Position numbers and translations under genes: made by a program
The notes under the pieces: model-generated
Database searches by the model: none
What the model was told of the DNA's origin: nothing
Seen by the model: only the letters and a program-made list of their open reading frames with translations
Shown: positions 1 to 6,764 of the stretch, piece by piece
How positions within the stretch are numbered: the stretch's first letter is position 1
How the letters are laid out: each line of letters begins with the position of its first letter
Source: Deltaproteobacteria bacterium
Lineage (GTDB): Bacteria > Desulfobacterota > DSM-4660 > Desulfatiglandales > HGW-15
Direction: 5' to 3'
Assembly: GCA_019308525.1 (NCBI GenBank)
Contig: JAFDIC010000097.1
Span: forward strand, 1 to 10,663
Length of the DNA: 10,663 nt

Positions 1-1201
1 CAAGGAATGGGCCCGTGCAACAGAGGACCTTGACCGTGCCCTCTTCAATCTTTTCCAGGGCGGAATGGGGATCCAGCACCAATCTGCCGTCTTCGGACCT
101 TGCGACGGCGAAGTTGGAAGATTTCATCACCTTCCTTGTGAATTGTTCCAGCACATAGAGGTTTTCCCGGGTACAGGCCTCGTCGGTGATCAGGGCAAAC
201 TGTTCCCCCTGATATTGTTGCAGGATTTCCACTGCCTTGTTCAAGGCATCTTTGTAGCCGGCGTTGATCAGTCCGTCCTCCACCCGTATCTGGTGAGAGA
301 GGATGCGGGACGGATTGTCAAGCAACTGGGGTAGCATAAATCTGCCCACGGCGCAGATACGCGCTTTCCTTGAAAAGTCAACCATCCCGGAACCGATGAT
401 CTTTCCATCCTTTATCTTCAGTCGAACAGAGCACCCATGGGGACATATGGGACATGTTGAAACAATTGTATTGTCGGGTGCTCCTCTCCACTTTGCATAC
501 CTGTCGGTGAGGGCTCCGGTCGGGCAGATATCTATGCAAGCCCCGCAGAAGCGGCAATCCGACTTGGTGTGGGGCCGGTTAAAGGCTGTTCCCACCCTGG
601 CGTCTTTTCCCCGGTTTATGAAGTCTATGACCCCTTTCTTGTATATCTTTTCGCAGATACGGACACATCGTCCGCAAAGTATGCACAGATTGTAATCCCT
701 GTCCATAAAGGGATCGTACCTTTCCAGGTCCAGGTCCTTGTAAATTATGGGAAGGTCGAGGTCATGGATTCCATACTCGTCAGAGAGCACTCTCAGTTCA
801 CAGTGATCCCTGTTGCTGCAAAAGGTACAACGTGTGGCCTTGCCCGCCTTGAAAGGGCGAGGCCTGTATTTTTCACACAGCTCTCGATCCGAGCAGACCA
901 GGCACGAACTTGTATGTCCGCTCAGCATGAGTTTCAATATCTCGCGCCGTGTCTCGATGATCTCATCCGTTCTCGTTTGCACCACCATTCCATCTGTAAC
1001 CGGAGTAGTGCACGATGTAGGTAGACCTCGTATGCCATCGATTTTCACGATGCACAGGCGACAGCCGCCATAGGGTTCCAAGGCGGGGTGCGCACAAAGC
1101 GTGGGAATTTTGATTTTGGCCCTATGTGCCGCCTGTAAGACCGTCTCGCCCTTGTGGGCCTTAACTTCTCTACCGTCTATTGTTAGGCTTATTTCATCCA
1201 T
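1..1201 (-). CDS. NuoG-like iron-sulfur/molybdopterin-type oxidoreductase subunit (partial, C-terminus outside window)
   Basis: This is the N-terminal 400 residues of a large subunit that carries electrons within a soluble NADH-linked complex. Seen in order: a plant-type [2Fe-2S] domain (C36, C47, C50, C64); a His-Cys3 motif (H96, C100, C103, C109); an extra CxxCx5C motif (C125, C128, C134); two ferredoxin-type [4Fe-4S] motifs (C173/176/179/183 and C216/219/222/226); and the [4Fe-4S] motif opening a molybdopterin-oxidoreductase domain (C250, C253, C257, C283). NuoG and NAD-dependent formate dehydrogenase alpha subunits share this order. About 130 residues after C250, where formate dehydrogenases carry Sec/Cys-His-Gly, no such motif is seen, which favours a NuoG-like electron carrier. 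The ATG at 1201 follows an in-frame TGA, so no earlier start is possible. It lies 72 bases after nuoF and is the third gene of the operon. Confidence 0.85.
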   Translation of the reverse strand, partial: MDEISLTIDGREVKAHKGETVLQAAHRAKIKIPTLCAHPALEPYGGCRLCIVKIDGIRGLPTSCTTPVTDGMVVQTRTDEIIETRREILKLMLSGHTSSCLVCSDRELCEKYRPRPFKAGKATRCTFCSNRDHCELRVLSDEYGIHDLDLPIIYKDLDLERYDPFMDRDYNLCILCGRCVRICEKIYKKGVIDFINRGKDARVGTAFNRPHTKSDCRFCGACIDICPTGALTDRYAKWRGAPDNTIVSTCPICPHGCSVRLKIKDGKIIGSGMVDFSRKARICAVGRFMLPQLLDNPSRILSHQIRVEDGLINAGYKDALNKAVEILQQYQGEQFALITDEACTRENLYVLEQFTRKVMKSSNFAVARSEDGRLVLDPHSALEKIEEGTVKVLCCTGPFL

Positions 1202-1217
1202 TATTCATCTGGCTCCT
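1194..1217 (-). promoter_or_regulatory. Ribosome binding site and four-codon overlapping mini-ORF at the nuoG-like start
   Basis: AGGAG at 1213-1217 is 11 bases before the CDS start at 1201 but only 4 bases before another ATG at 1206-1208. That ATG opens a four-codon reading frame (M-N-N-G) whose TGA at 1194-1196 lies inside the first codons of the CDS. The spacing favours the mini-ORF, so the nuoG-like gene may start by re-initiation, or the ribosome may simply tolerate the long spacing. Confidence 0.3.
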
Positions 1218-1273
1218 GCTAAAGTCTAGCATGTCCTATTTGTGTAAAGCTTGTCCCCTAACTCAATTGCTAT

Positions 1274-3154
1274 TTATTCGACAGCGACTCTTTCGCCCGA
1301 TATCTTTTGTACTGCCTTGAAGGGGCATACACTAAAGCACATGCCACATCGAATGCATTTTTCCTGGTTTATCACAAAATCTTCACGGGCTTTCTTGGAT
1401 CCTTTTATGGCATTAACCGGGCATTCTTTCTTGCAGAGCTCGCATAGTTTGCATGCCTCCGTATCCACCCTAAAAGTAAGCATGGCTTTGCAGACAAGGG
1501 CAGGGCAGCAATGTTCGTAGATGTGTGCTTTATACTCTTCAGGAAAATATTTGAGAGTCGTTAGGGCCGGGTTCGGAGCGGTCTGGCCCAACCCGCAAAG
1601 AGATGTATTCTTCACCGTTTTCCCCAGGGTCTCAAGGTGGTGCAGATGCTCAGGTTTGCCTTTTCCTTCCGAGATCTCCTTCAGGATGCTAAGCAGATGT
1701 TGTGTGCCCATGCGGCAAGGGGTGCACTTTCCACAGGATTCGTTCTCGGTAAACGTCAGGAAGTATTTTGCGATGTCAACCATGCAGGAGTCTTCATCCA
1801 TGACAATCATACCCCCGGAGCCCATTATTGAACCAACCCTGGCGAGCTGTTCATAATCGACTTTCATATCAAGGAATTTTGCGGGGATACAGCCTCCAGA
1901 GGGACCGCCGGTCTGAACAGCCTTGAATTCCTTGTTGTCAAGGATCCCTCCTCCTACTTCGAAGATGATATCTCGCAGGGTGATGCCCATGGGAACTTCA
2001 ATCAGGCCGGTCCGCCTTATTTTCCCTGCAAGGGCAAAGGTCTTTGTCCCCTTGCTGCTTTCCGAACCGTGTCGGGCGAACCAGCCGGCGCCCCTGCGCA
2101 GGATCTCTGAAACGTTCGCAAGCGTTTCCACATTGTTTATGATCGTGGGATTGGAATTGAGACCGGATTGGGCAGGAAAGGGAGGCCTGGGCCTTGGCAT
2201 ACCCCTCTTTCCTTCAATTGATCGAATGAGGGCTGTTTCCTCTCCGCAAACAAAGGCTCCGGCCCCCTGTTTTATTCTAATGTCCAGATCAAAGCCCTCA
2301 TCGAGTATGTTCGAGCCCAGGAGTCCAAGCTCCTTCATTTGCTTTATCGCCAATTCAAGCCTTTGTATTGCCAGGGGATACTCAGCCCGGATATAAACAT
2401 AGGCTACTATAGCACCGATGGCATAGGCGCCTATTGCAAGTCCTTCCAGGACCGCGTGTGGATCACTCTCGAGCACAGCTCGATCCATGAATGCCCCCGG
2501 GTCGCCTTCATCCGCATTGCATATGATGTACTTGACATGGGCCTTCTCATCCCTTGCAAAGCCCCATTTAACACCTGTGGGAAAACCTGCGCCTCCTCTA
2601 CCCCGTAAACCTGAGGACTTGATTTCCTCAATGACATCACGGGGGCTCATATTCAAGGCCCGAACAAGTCCTGAATATCCGCCTCTTGCGATATAGTGAT
2701 TGATATTGGTGGGGTCAATCATCCCGCAATTTCTCAAGACAATGCGGACCTGCTTTTTCATCATCGGCAGTTCCATAAAGTCAGGGATGCCCTGTATGGG
2801 CCTTTCCCCCATATTACACAACGCCAGGTCGGGGCGAGGATCGCCCTTGACAATCAGGCTTTCAATAAGCTCGTTGACCGTTTTCTCGTTTACATCCTTA
2901 TACATTATGCGCCTTCCATCGGGCAGGCCGATCTCCACAAGGGGTTCGGCGTAACATATTCCAAGATCTCCCACCTCATAGACGTCTGCTTCGATAGAAC
3001 GCGCGGATAGCTCTTGCCTGAACGCCTCCTCAACTTCCAGCGCACCCGCTGCCCGCCCGCATGTAGCTGCGCCAATCAGAATCCTTGGTTTTGTGGGTTG
3101 GCAAAATTTTTCCCATTCCTCTTTCGCCCTATTCTGTATTTCCTGGAAATTCAT
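1274..3154 (-). CDS. NuoF/HydB-like NADH-binding flavoprotein subunit, 626 aa
   Basis: This subunit binds NADH and FMN and passes electrons into iron-sulfur clusters. Domains in order: a thioredoxin-like N-terminal domain (about 24-115) with C32 and C67; the Complex I 51-kDa FMN/NADH core (about 180-350) with the glycine-rich GRGGAGFPTG at 185-194, NADEGDPGAF at 213-222 and GEETALI at 304-310; a SLBB segment (about 385-430); the [4Fe-4S] ligands C474, C477, C480 and C520; and a C-terminal pair of [4Fe-4S] ferredoxin motifs (C568/571/574/578 and C600/603/606/610). This long form is typical of HydB/HndC and of NuoF-like subunits of soluble NAD(P)-linked hydrogenases and formate dehydrogenases, not of membrane complex I. 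Position 63 is Asp where the N-terminal [2Fe-2S] motif usually has Cys. Its ATG overlaps the nuoE stop as ATGA, implying translational coupling. Confidence 0.93.
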   Translation of the reverse strand: MNFQEIQNRAKEEWEKFCQPTKPRILIGAATCGRAAGALEVEEAFRQELSARSIEADVYEVGDLGICYAEPLVEIGLPDGRRIMYKDVNEKTVNELIESLIVKGDPRPDLALCNMGERPIQGIPDFMELPMMKKQVRIVLRNCGMIDPTNINHYIARGGYSGLVRALNMSPRDVIEEIKSSGLRGRGGAGFPTGVKWGFARDEKAHVKYIICNADEGDPGAFMDRAVLESDPHAVLEGLAIGAYAIGAIVAYVYIRAEYPLAIQRLELAIKQMKELGLLGSNILDEGFDLDIRIKQGAGAFVCGEETALIRSIEGKRGMPRPRPPFPAQSGLNSNPTIINNVETLANVSEILRRGAGWFARHGSESSKGTKTFALAGKIRRTGLIEVPMGITLRDIIFEVGGGILDNKEFKAVQTGGPSGGCIPAKFLDMKVDYEQLARVGSIMGSGGMIVMDEDSCMVDIAKYFLTFTENESCGKCTPCRMGTQHLLSILKEISEGKGKPEHLHHLETLGKTVKNTSLCGLGQTAPNPALTTLKYFPEEYKAHIYEHCCPALVCKAMLTFRVDTEACKLCELCKKECPVNAIKGSKKAREDFVINQEKCIRCGMCFSVCPFKAVQKISGERVAVE

Positions 3155-3630
3155 TCTATTTCCTCGAGGATCTTTTTTAGTTTCTTGGGGGTCATCCTGC
3201 CGTAAACCTTGTCGTCAACCACAATAACGGGAGATAGGGCACAGGAACCGAAGCAGGCCACGCGTTCAAGGCTGAATTTGTAGTCGTGAGTCGTTTCACC
3301 GGGCTGGATATGGAGATACCTGCTGATCTCATCCATTATTTGAGAGCCGCCTCTTACATGGCAAGCTGTTCCAAGGCATACCTTTAGGATGTGGTCCCCT
3401 GGCCTGGTAAACCTGAATTGTGTGTAAAAGGTCGCAACTCCGTAAATGCAGCTTTGGGAGATATCGAGATATGTTGCTATTCGCTCAACGGAATCTTCGG
3501 ATATGTAACCGTATTTCCCCTGGACCTCCTGTAAAATGGGGATAAGGTTGTCCCTGGTCGGCTCGTAGTTCTCAAGTACCTCCATTAGTTCCCCTTCTTC
3601 CTCAAGTGCTTGTTTTCCTTGGGCTTCCAC
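3151..3630 (-). CDS. NuoE-like [2Fe-2S] thioredoxin-fold subunit, 159 aa
   Basis: This is the 24-kDa-type subunit that pairs with the NuoF-like protein. It has an N-terminal helical part and a thioredoxin-like domain with all four [2Fe-2S] ligands, C85 and C90 (Cx4C) and C126 and C130 (Cx3C), numbered from the chosen start. A TTG at 3684 in the same frame would give 177 aa but lies only about 6 bases after the predicted transcription start and has no Shine-Dalgarno site. The GTG at 3630 follows GGGGAGG at 3640-3646 with a 9-base gap and gives a normal family length, so it is preferred. An ATG at 3585 (144 aa) is the other candidate. It is the first gene of the nuoEFG-like operon. Confidence 0.9.
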   Translation of the reverse strand: MEAQGKQALEEEGELMEVLENYEPTRDNLIPILQEVQGKYGYISEDSVERIATYLDISQSCIYGVATFYTQFRFTRPGDHILKVCLGTACHVRGGSQIMDEISRYLHIQPGETTHDYKFSLERVACFGSCALSPVIVVDDKVYGRMTPKKLKKILEEIE

Positions 3631-3639
3631 TTTCTCTTT

Positions 3640-3646
3640 CCTCCCC
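3640..3646 (-). promoter_or_regulatory. Shine-Dalgarno site deciding the nuoE-like GTG start
   Basis: GGGGAGG lies 9 bases upstream of the GTG at 3630. The leader also holds CCACCCC (3670-3676), which could pair with it at six of seven positions, so the site may be partly masked in the mRNA. Confidence 0.55.
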
Positions 3647-3696
3647 GTGATACAAACGGTTTTGGGGCTGGGGTGGCGAACCAAAGAACAGCCAAC

Positions 3697-3725
3697 AAAA
3701 TAAGGCCTTGTGATGGCTTTGTCAA
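3697..3725 (-). promoter_or_regulatory. Sigma-70-type promoter of the nuoEFG-like operon
   Basis: A perfect -35 box TTGACA (3720-3725), a 17-base spacer and a -10 box TATTTT (3697-3702, four of six matches to TATAAT). Transcription would start near 3690, giving a leader of about 60 bases before the GTG at 3630. The NADH module would thus be a transcription unit separate from panB-panE. Confidence 0.65.
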
Positions 3726-3737
3726 AACATTTTGCTA

Positions 3738-3765
3738 CGACGGGGTTGCGGAACTACCCCTGTCG
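3738..3765 (-). terminator. Hairpin after panE, possible weak terminator
   Basis: On the minus strand CGAC-A-GGGGT pairs with ACCCC-GTCG around a 9-base loop, giving nine pairs with one bulged A. It lies between the reductase gene and the nuoE promoter, where a terminator would be expected. No proper T-run follows, so an intrinsic terminator is uncertain. Confidence 0.35.
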
Positions 3766-3836
3766 GCTGCCTTGGAATAGATGAGGGACACGGGAGGGTG
3801 GAGGAAGCTGGAGCCAAGGATTATGGCCTCTGAATC

Positions 3837-4754
3837 CTAGGCCTGCTCCCCATATGTTTCCTGAATGGTTTGTACCAGGCACTGGAGGGTGGCATTTACT
3901 GGGGTGGGAATATCCAGCTCCTTTCCATGGCGGACTATAGCCCCGTTGATGGCGTCGATTTCCGTCATCCTTCCTCTGAGGACATCCTGTAGCATGGAAG
4001 CGATGTTGTCGGCAGTGGCCTTGCATACTTCCTTGACCCGGGCAATGGGATCGGGGTAAGGGAGCCTGATGTTTTTCGCCTCTGCGACGGCCATGGCTTC
4101 CCTGACCGCACTTTCCATGATTTGGAGGGATCCCTCGTGCTCAATGAGCCGGCCGTTTTTCAGCCTGGTGACGGCGGTGAGCGCGTTGATGCCCACGTTG
4201 ACGATGAGCTTTCCCCACAGGAGTTCGTCAACGTTGTCGACGGTTCGGGCCTGAAACCCAGCCTTCCTGAAGGCGGAGACCAATCGCTGCGCGGGCCCAC
4301 CATCTTTTCCAGGGCCAACCACTGTTTCACCGCGACCTGCATGCCTTATCTTCCCGGGGCCGAGCAGTGTCGCACCCTCCGAAGTCACCCCGCCCATTAC
4401 CCTCCCGGCACCAAACACCTCTGCCAGGGCCTCGAGGTTCCCGATGCCGTTCTGAAGGGTCACCACGACCGTTTTTGGGGAAAGCCAAGCGCCTGCGTCT
4501 CTGGCTGCTTTCCTGGTGCTGTAGGACTTGACGCATATGAGGGCAAAGTCAGGGTCTTCGGGAACCTTGCCCGTCATAACAGGCACATCCACCGTGTATT
4601 CACCGCTGACGCCGCCAACGATTATTCCCTGGGCATTTATTTGCGCTGCTCGCTCCGGCTTATAGTCCAAGAGGATGACGTCATGTCCGGATTTCTTGAG
4701 GCCCGCGGCAAACAGGCATCCCATGGCACCCGGGCCAACAACCAGGAAACGCAT
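3837..4754 (-). CDS. panE: 2-dehydropantoate 2-reductase (ketopantoate reductase, ApbA/PanE family), 305 aa
   Basis: It reduces ketopantoate to pantoate with NADPH, the second step of pantothenate synthesis. An N-terminal Rossmann fold opens with GPGAMG at residues 7-12. VKSYST (75-80) and LQNGIGN (100-106) are family motifs. The C-terminal domain has the likely catalytic Lys in WGKLIVNVGINALTA (K182, with N186 and N190) and the substrate-binding series SMLQD (253-257), EID (265-267) and NG (270-271). Length matches E. coli PanE (303 aa). An in-frame ATG at 4781 adds nine residues with no clear Shine-Dalgarno site; the start at 4754 is chosen because the fold begins right after it. It follows panB by only 43 bases, which supports the pathway role. 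Paralogues of this family can act on other 2-keto acids, but the panB neighbour favours ketopantoate. Confidence 0.92.
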   Translation of the reverse strand: MRFLVVGPGAMGCLFAAGLKKSGHDVILLDYKPERAAQINAQGIIVGGVSGEYTVDVPVMTGKVPEDPDFALICVKSYSTRKAARDAGAWLSPKTVVVTLQNGIGNLEALAEVFGAGRVMGGVTSEGATLLGPGKIRHAGRGETVVGPGKDGGPAQRLVSAFRKAGFQARTVDNVDELLWGKLIVNVGINALTAVTRLKNGRLIEHEGSLQIMESAVREAMAVAEAKNIRLPYPDPIARVKEVCKATADNIASMLQDVLRGRMTEIDAINGAIVRHGKELDIPTPVNATLQCLVQTIQETYGEQA

Positions 4755-4797
4755 TGTGCGCTCTCGTTCTTCTGAGACCATAGCAGAGGAACCAGGC

Positions 4798-5631
4798 CTA
4801 AAGCTTTGCAGCCTCCTCCTGCCTCATGGAGAAAGTGTGTTCAGGCCCCGGAAAAACCTCCTTCTCCACCTCTTCCTTGTAACGGACAAGGGCGTCCTTT
4901 ATCATGGGTGAGAGGTTTATGTATTGCTTTACGAATTTCGGTGTAAAGCGCTCAAAGAGCCCGACCAAGTCGTGATAAACCAGGACCTGGCCGTCACATT
5001 CCTTACCCGCGCCTATGCCGATAGTGGGTATCTTCAGTTCACCCGTGATCTTGGCCGCAAGAAAGTCCGGAATGCATTCCATCACCATCATGAAAGCCCC
5101 TGCATCCTCAAGATCCCTGGCGGAACGTAAGAGGGCCTTGGCACTCTCAGCGTCCTTTCCCTGTACCTTGAAACCGCTCAACATGGTGGCGGTTTGCGGG
5201 GTCAGGCCGATGTGGGCGCAGACAGGTATTCCGGCCTTGACAACTGCCTCGACAACATGGGCTACCTCTGATCCTCCTTCCAGCTTCACGCTGTCACATC
5301 CTGCTTCCTTGATAAACCTGCCCGCGTTTTGGATCGCCTGTTCCAGGGACACGTTATAGGACATGAAAGGCATGTCACCGATGATAAAACTGCTCTTCAC
5401 CCCCCTGCTGACGGCCCGGCAGTGGTGAAGCATCTCATCCATGGTTACCGGTACGGTGGAGTCATAGCCCAAAACAACCATGGCGAGGGAATCCCCGACG
5501 AGAATAGTATCGATCCCGGCTTCATCGACGAGCCTCCCCGTAGGGTAATCATAGGCCGTCATCATGGTAATCTTCTTGCCTGCGTCCTTTTTTGCCTGTA
5601 ATTGTGCAATAGTGACCTTGTTTCTATCCAT
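4798..5631 (-). CDS. panB: 3-methyl-2-oxobutanoate hydroxymethyltransferase, 277 aa
   Basis: It transfers a hydroxymethyl group from 5,10-methylenetetrahydrofolate to ketoisovalerate, making ketopantoate, the first committed step to pantothenate and coenzyme A. It is a TIM barrel of the PEP/pyruvate superfamily. Visible family motifs: MMTAYDYP (23-30); LVGDSLAMV with the metal ligand D47; D86 in IIGDMPFMSY; KLEGG (116-120) with E118; and the likely catalytic E185 in MVMECIP. Length is close to E. coli PanB (264 aa). The ATG at 5631 has an ideal AAGGAGGG (5636-5643). A longer frame to 5697 adds residues unlike the family and runs across a leader hairpin, so it is rejected. It is the first gene of panB-panE; panC and panD are not in the window. 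Confidence 0.96.
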   Translation of the reverse strand: MDRNKVTIAQLQAKKDAGKKITMMTAYDYPTGRLVDEAGIDTILVGDSLAMVVLGYDSTVPVTMDEMLHHCRAVSRGVKSSFIIGDMPFMSYNVSLEQAIQNAGRFIKEAGCDSVKLEGGSEVAHVVEAVVKAGIPVCAHIGLTPQTATMLSGFKVQGKDAESAKALLRSARDLEDAGAFMMVMECIPDFLAAKITGELKIPTIGIGAGKECDGQVLVYHDLVGLFERFTPKFVKQYINLSPMIKDALVRYKEEVEKEVFPGPEHTFSMRQEEAAKL

Positions 5632-5871
5632 TTCGCCCTCCTTACATTCCGGGGAGCCGCGGTGTATGCAACAAGAAAAGGTCCTCCGGCGGACCAAAGG
5701 ACCTCGAAAGAAATGGGGCTATTAAACAGGTTAGAGAGCCACTGGAGTTTCTTTCCGTCCCGGTCGTCCCTCACCGGAGATCCAGGCGGACTCGCCCGAA
5801 AGCAGACCGTAAAATCCTTTCCTTGGCTAGATGTCCCCCCTCCAGAGGATCACCTGCCCTCAGAAGCAATA
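5632..5871 (-). promoter_or_regulatory. Long structured 5' leader of panB
   Basis: About 240 bases separate the predicted transcription start (near 5871) from panB, with no convincing gene on either strand. Several stems can be drawn by eye on the minus strand: CCGGT/ACCGG with an 8-base loop inside possible TCCG/CGGA pairs, a CGGTC/GACCG long-range stem over the same region, and the terminator-like hairpin at 5670-5704. Length, position and stems suggest leader-mediated control. A conserved 'pan' RNA motif is known upstream of panB/C/D in Firmicutes, Chloroflexi and deltaproteobacteria, but I could not confirm its consensus here. Confidence 0.4.
5670..5704 (-). terminator. Terminator-like hairpin within the panB leader (possible attenuator)
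   Basis: On the minus strand AGGTCC (5699-5704) pairs with GGACCT (5679-5684), followed by TTTTCTTGTT (5670-5679). A competing shorter stem, GGTCC (5691-5695) with GGACC (5680-5684), uses the same right arm. It sits about 40 bases upstream of the panB start codon and after the promoter, the place expected for an attenuator. Confidence 0.45.
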
Positions 5872-5877
5872 CTTGAT

Positions 5878-5906
5878 TCTATAGGATGTTTCTCTGAAGT
5901 TGTCAA
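5878..5906 (-). promoter_or_regulatory. Sigma-70-type promoter of panB-panE
   Basis: A perfect -35 box TTGACA (5901-5906), a 17-base spacer and a -10 box TATAGA (5878-5883). Transcription would begin near 5871, leaving a leader of about 240 bases before panB. Confidence 0.65.
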
Positions 5907-5915
5907 CAGAAAGTG

Positions 5916-5940
5916 AAAAAAGAGGAGGGATCAAAAATCC
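5916..5940 (-). terminator. Weak hairpin plus T-run at the end of the WbqC gene
   Basis: On the minus strand GGAT (5937-5940) and ATCC (5928-5931) flank TTTTG, and six T's follow at 5916-5921. The stem has only four pairs and overlaps the stop codon, so this is at best a weak terminator just before the panB promoter. Confidence 0.22.
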
Positions 5941-6626
5941 TTCTTGCCCGTTAGTATGTCACGGGATCTGGGTCCGCAGTTGAGCAGGAGATCAAAGGCG
6001 GACAGGTTGGGCAAAAATTCTGCCCATAGCTGTGGGTAGACGGGGGACGGTGGCCGGAAAAACTCCGTCTCTATTCCGACGTTTTGAAACAATCTTTGAT
6101 CTAAATATTTCCTGGAGGCGTTTTGGGCAAGGAAGCGATCCGCCCCCAGCTTCAGGCAGATGTCCACCAACCTCTCAACTCCTGTGGAGTGGATCCCCAG
6201 TCCGGATAGGAGAAGGATCTCGGTCTTGATCCCAAGGTTTTCAATGAGATACCTGATAATGGTCAGGTTCATATCCAGGAGTTTTTCATACTCTTGAGAG
6301 AAGATCTTTTCCAGGAACGGGAGATGATCGGGGAAATATGGGGCCTTACCATAGGCGCTCTTGAGACTGGCAAGGTGCTTCCTCATGTGCTCCCCCTCGT
6401 GGTAAATCCTTACCTCACTGATTTTCTGGAGGCCGAGCCCTTTTTTCCAGACCGGGATGGTCATCCACAAGGTCCCCTTGTCGTTTTTGAAGCGGTTCCT
6501 CGTTATCCACGTGGTGCCCCTGGGGAATTGCACTTCATCCAGAATCACGAAGACATCCGAGCGAAACACCCTGTAAAAAAACCCTGGATAGGGGGCAAAA
6601 TATGGTTGGCCGGCAGATAAGATCAT
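5931..6626 (-). CDS. WbqC-family protein, 231 aa
   Basis: The protein matches the WbqC family from end to end: QPYFAPYPGFFYRV at 7-20, SDVFVILDEVQF at 23-34, TRNRFKN (42-48), TIPV (56-59), KHLASLKSAYGKAPYF (83-98), and the C-terminal YPQLWAEFLPNLSAFDLL (197-214). Family members are found in polysaccharide and other biosynthetic clusters; the biochemical role is poorly defined and none is assigned here. The ATG at 6626 is chosen because the family fold begins almost at once (MILSAGQPYF) and AAAGGA lies 8 bases upstream at 6635-6640. The same frame is open to 6749, but the extra 41 residues have no family features and would fill the divergent promoter region. It is transcribed away from the radical SAM gene. 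No signal peptide is seen, so it is probably cytoplasmic. Confidence 0.87.
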   Translation of the reverse strand: MILSAGQPYFAPYPGFFYRVFRSDVFVILDEVQFPRGTTWITRNRFKNDKGTLWMTIPVWKKGLGLQKISEVRIYHEGEHMRKHLASLKSAYGKAPYFPDHLPFLEKIFSQEYEKLLDMNLTIIRYLIENLGIKTEILLLSGLGIHSTGVERLVDICLKLGADRFLAQNASRKYLDQRLFQNVGIETEFFRPPSPVYPQLWAEFLPNLSAFDLLLNCGPRSRDILTGKKDF

Positions 6627-6724
6627 TTGAAGCATCCTTTCACGGATTGTTGGGGCTACCTCCAGACAGGCCGTTATGCAAAGGCCGGTAAGATGCACTC
6701 GAGAACTTGAACTAATAAGATTTC

Positions 6725-6730
6725 TATAAT
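6725..6730 (+). promoter_or_regulatory. Candidate -10 box for the radical SAM gene
   Basis: A perfect TATAAT lies 34 bases before the ATG at 6765, giving a leader of about 28 bases with GAGGGAG at 6754-6760. No good -35 box lies 16-18 bases upstream, so an activator or another signal may be needed. The 138-base WbqC/radical SAM gap must also hold the WbqC promoter; I see no convincing one. Confidence 0.4.
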
Positions 6731-6764
6731 ATTTTGCTATTTTTGTCATCCTTGAGGGAGTACT

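Noticed and set aside
1..1073. Several plus-strand frames of 86-151 codons
   Set aside because: All are antisense to the NuoG-like gene, which is open to the window edge with seven clear metal-binding motifs.
1..3630. Calling the three-gene operon a formate dehydrogenase or membrane complex I
   Set aside because: No formate dehydrogenase active-site motif is visible, and there are no membrane subunits or nuoA-D/H-N genes; the NuoF-like protein has the long soluble form.
3631..3684. N-terminal extension of the nuoE-like protein from TTG 3684
   Set aside because: No Shine-Dalgarno site, and it sits about 6 bases after the predicted transcription start; the GTG at 3630 is better supported.
4122..4775. 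Plus-strand open frame of 217 codons
   Set aside because: It is antisense to the ketopantoate reductase, shows no domain, and the real gene has full family motifs.
5632..5697. N-terminal extension of panB
   Set aside because: Residues do not match the family, they run over a leader hairpin, and the ATG at 5631 has an ideal ribosome binding site.
6627..6749. N-terminal extension of the WbqC-family protein
   Set aside because: The family fold begins at the ATG at 6626, which has its own ribosome site; the extension fills the divergent promoter region.
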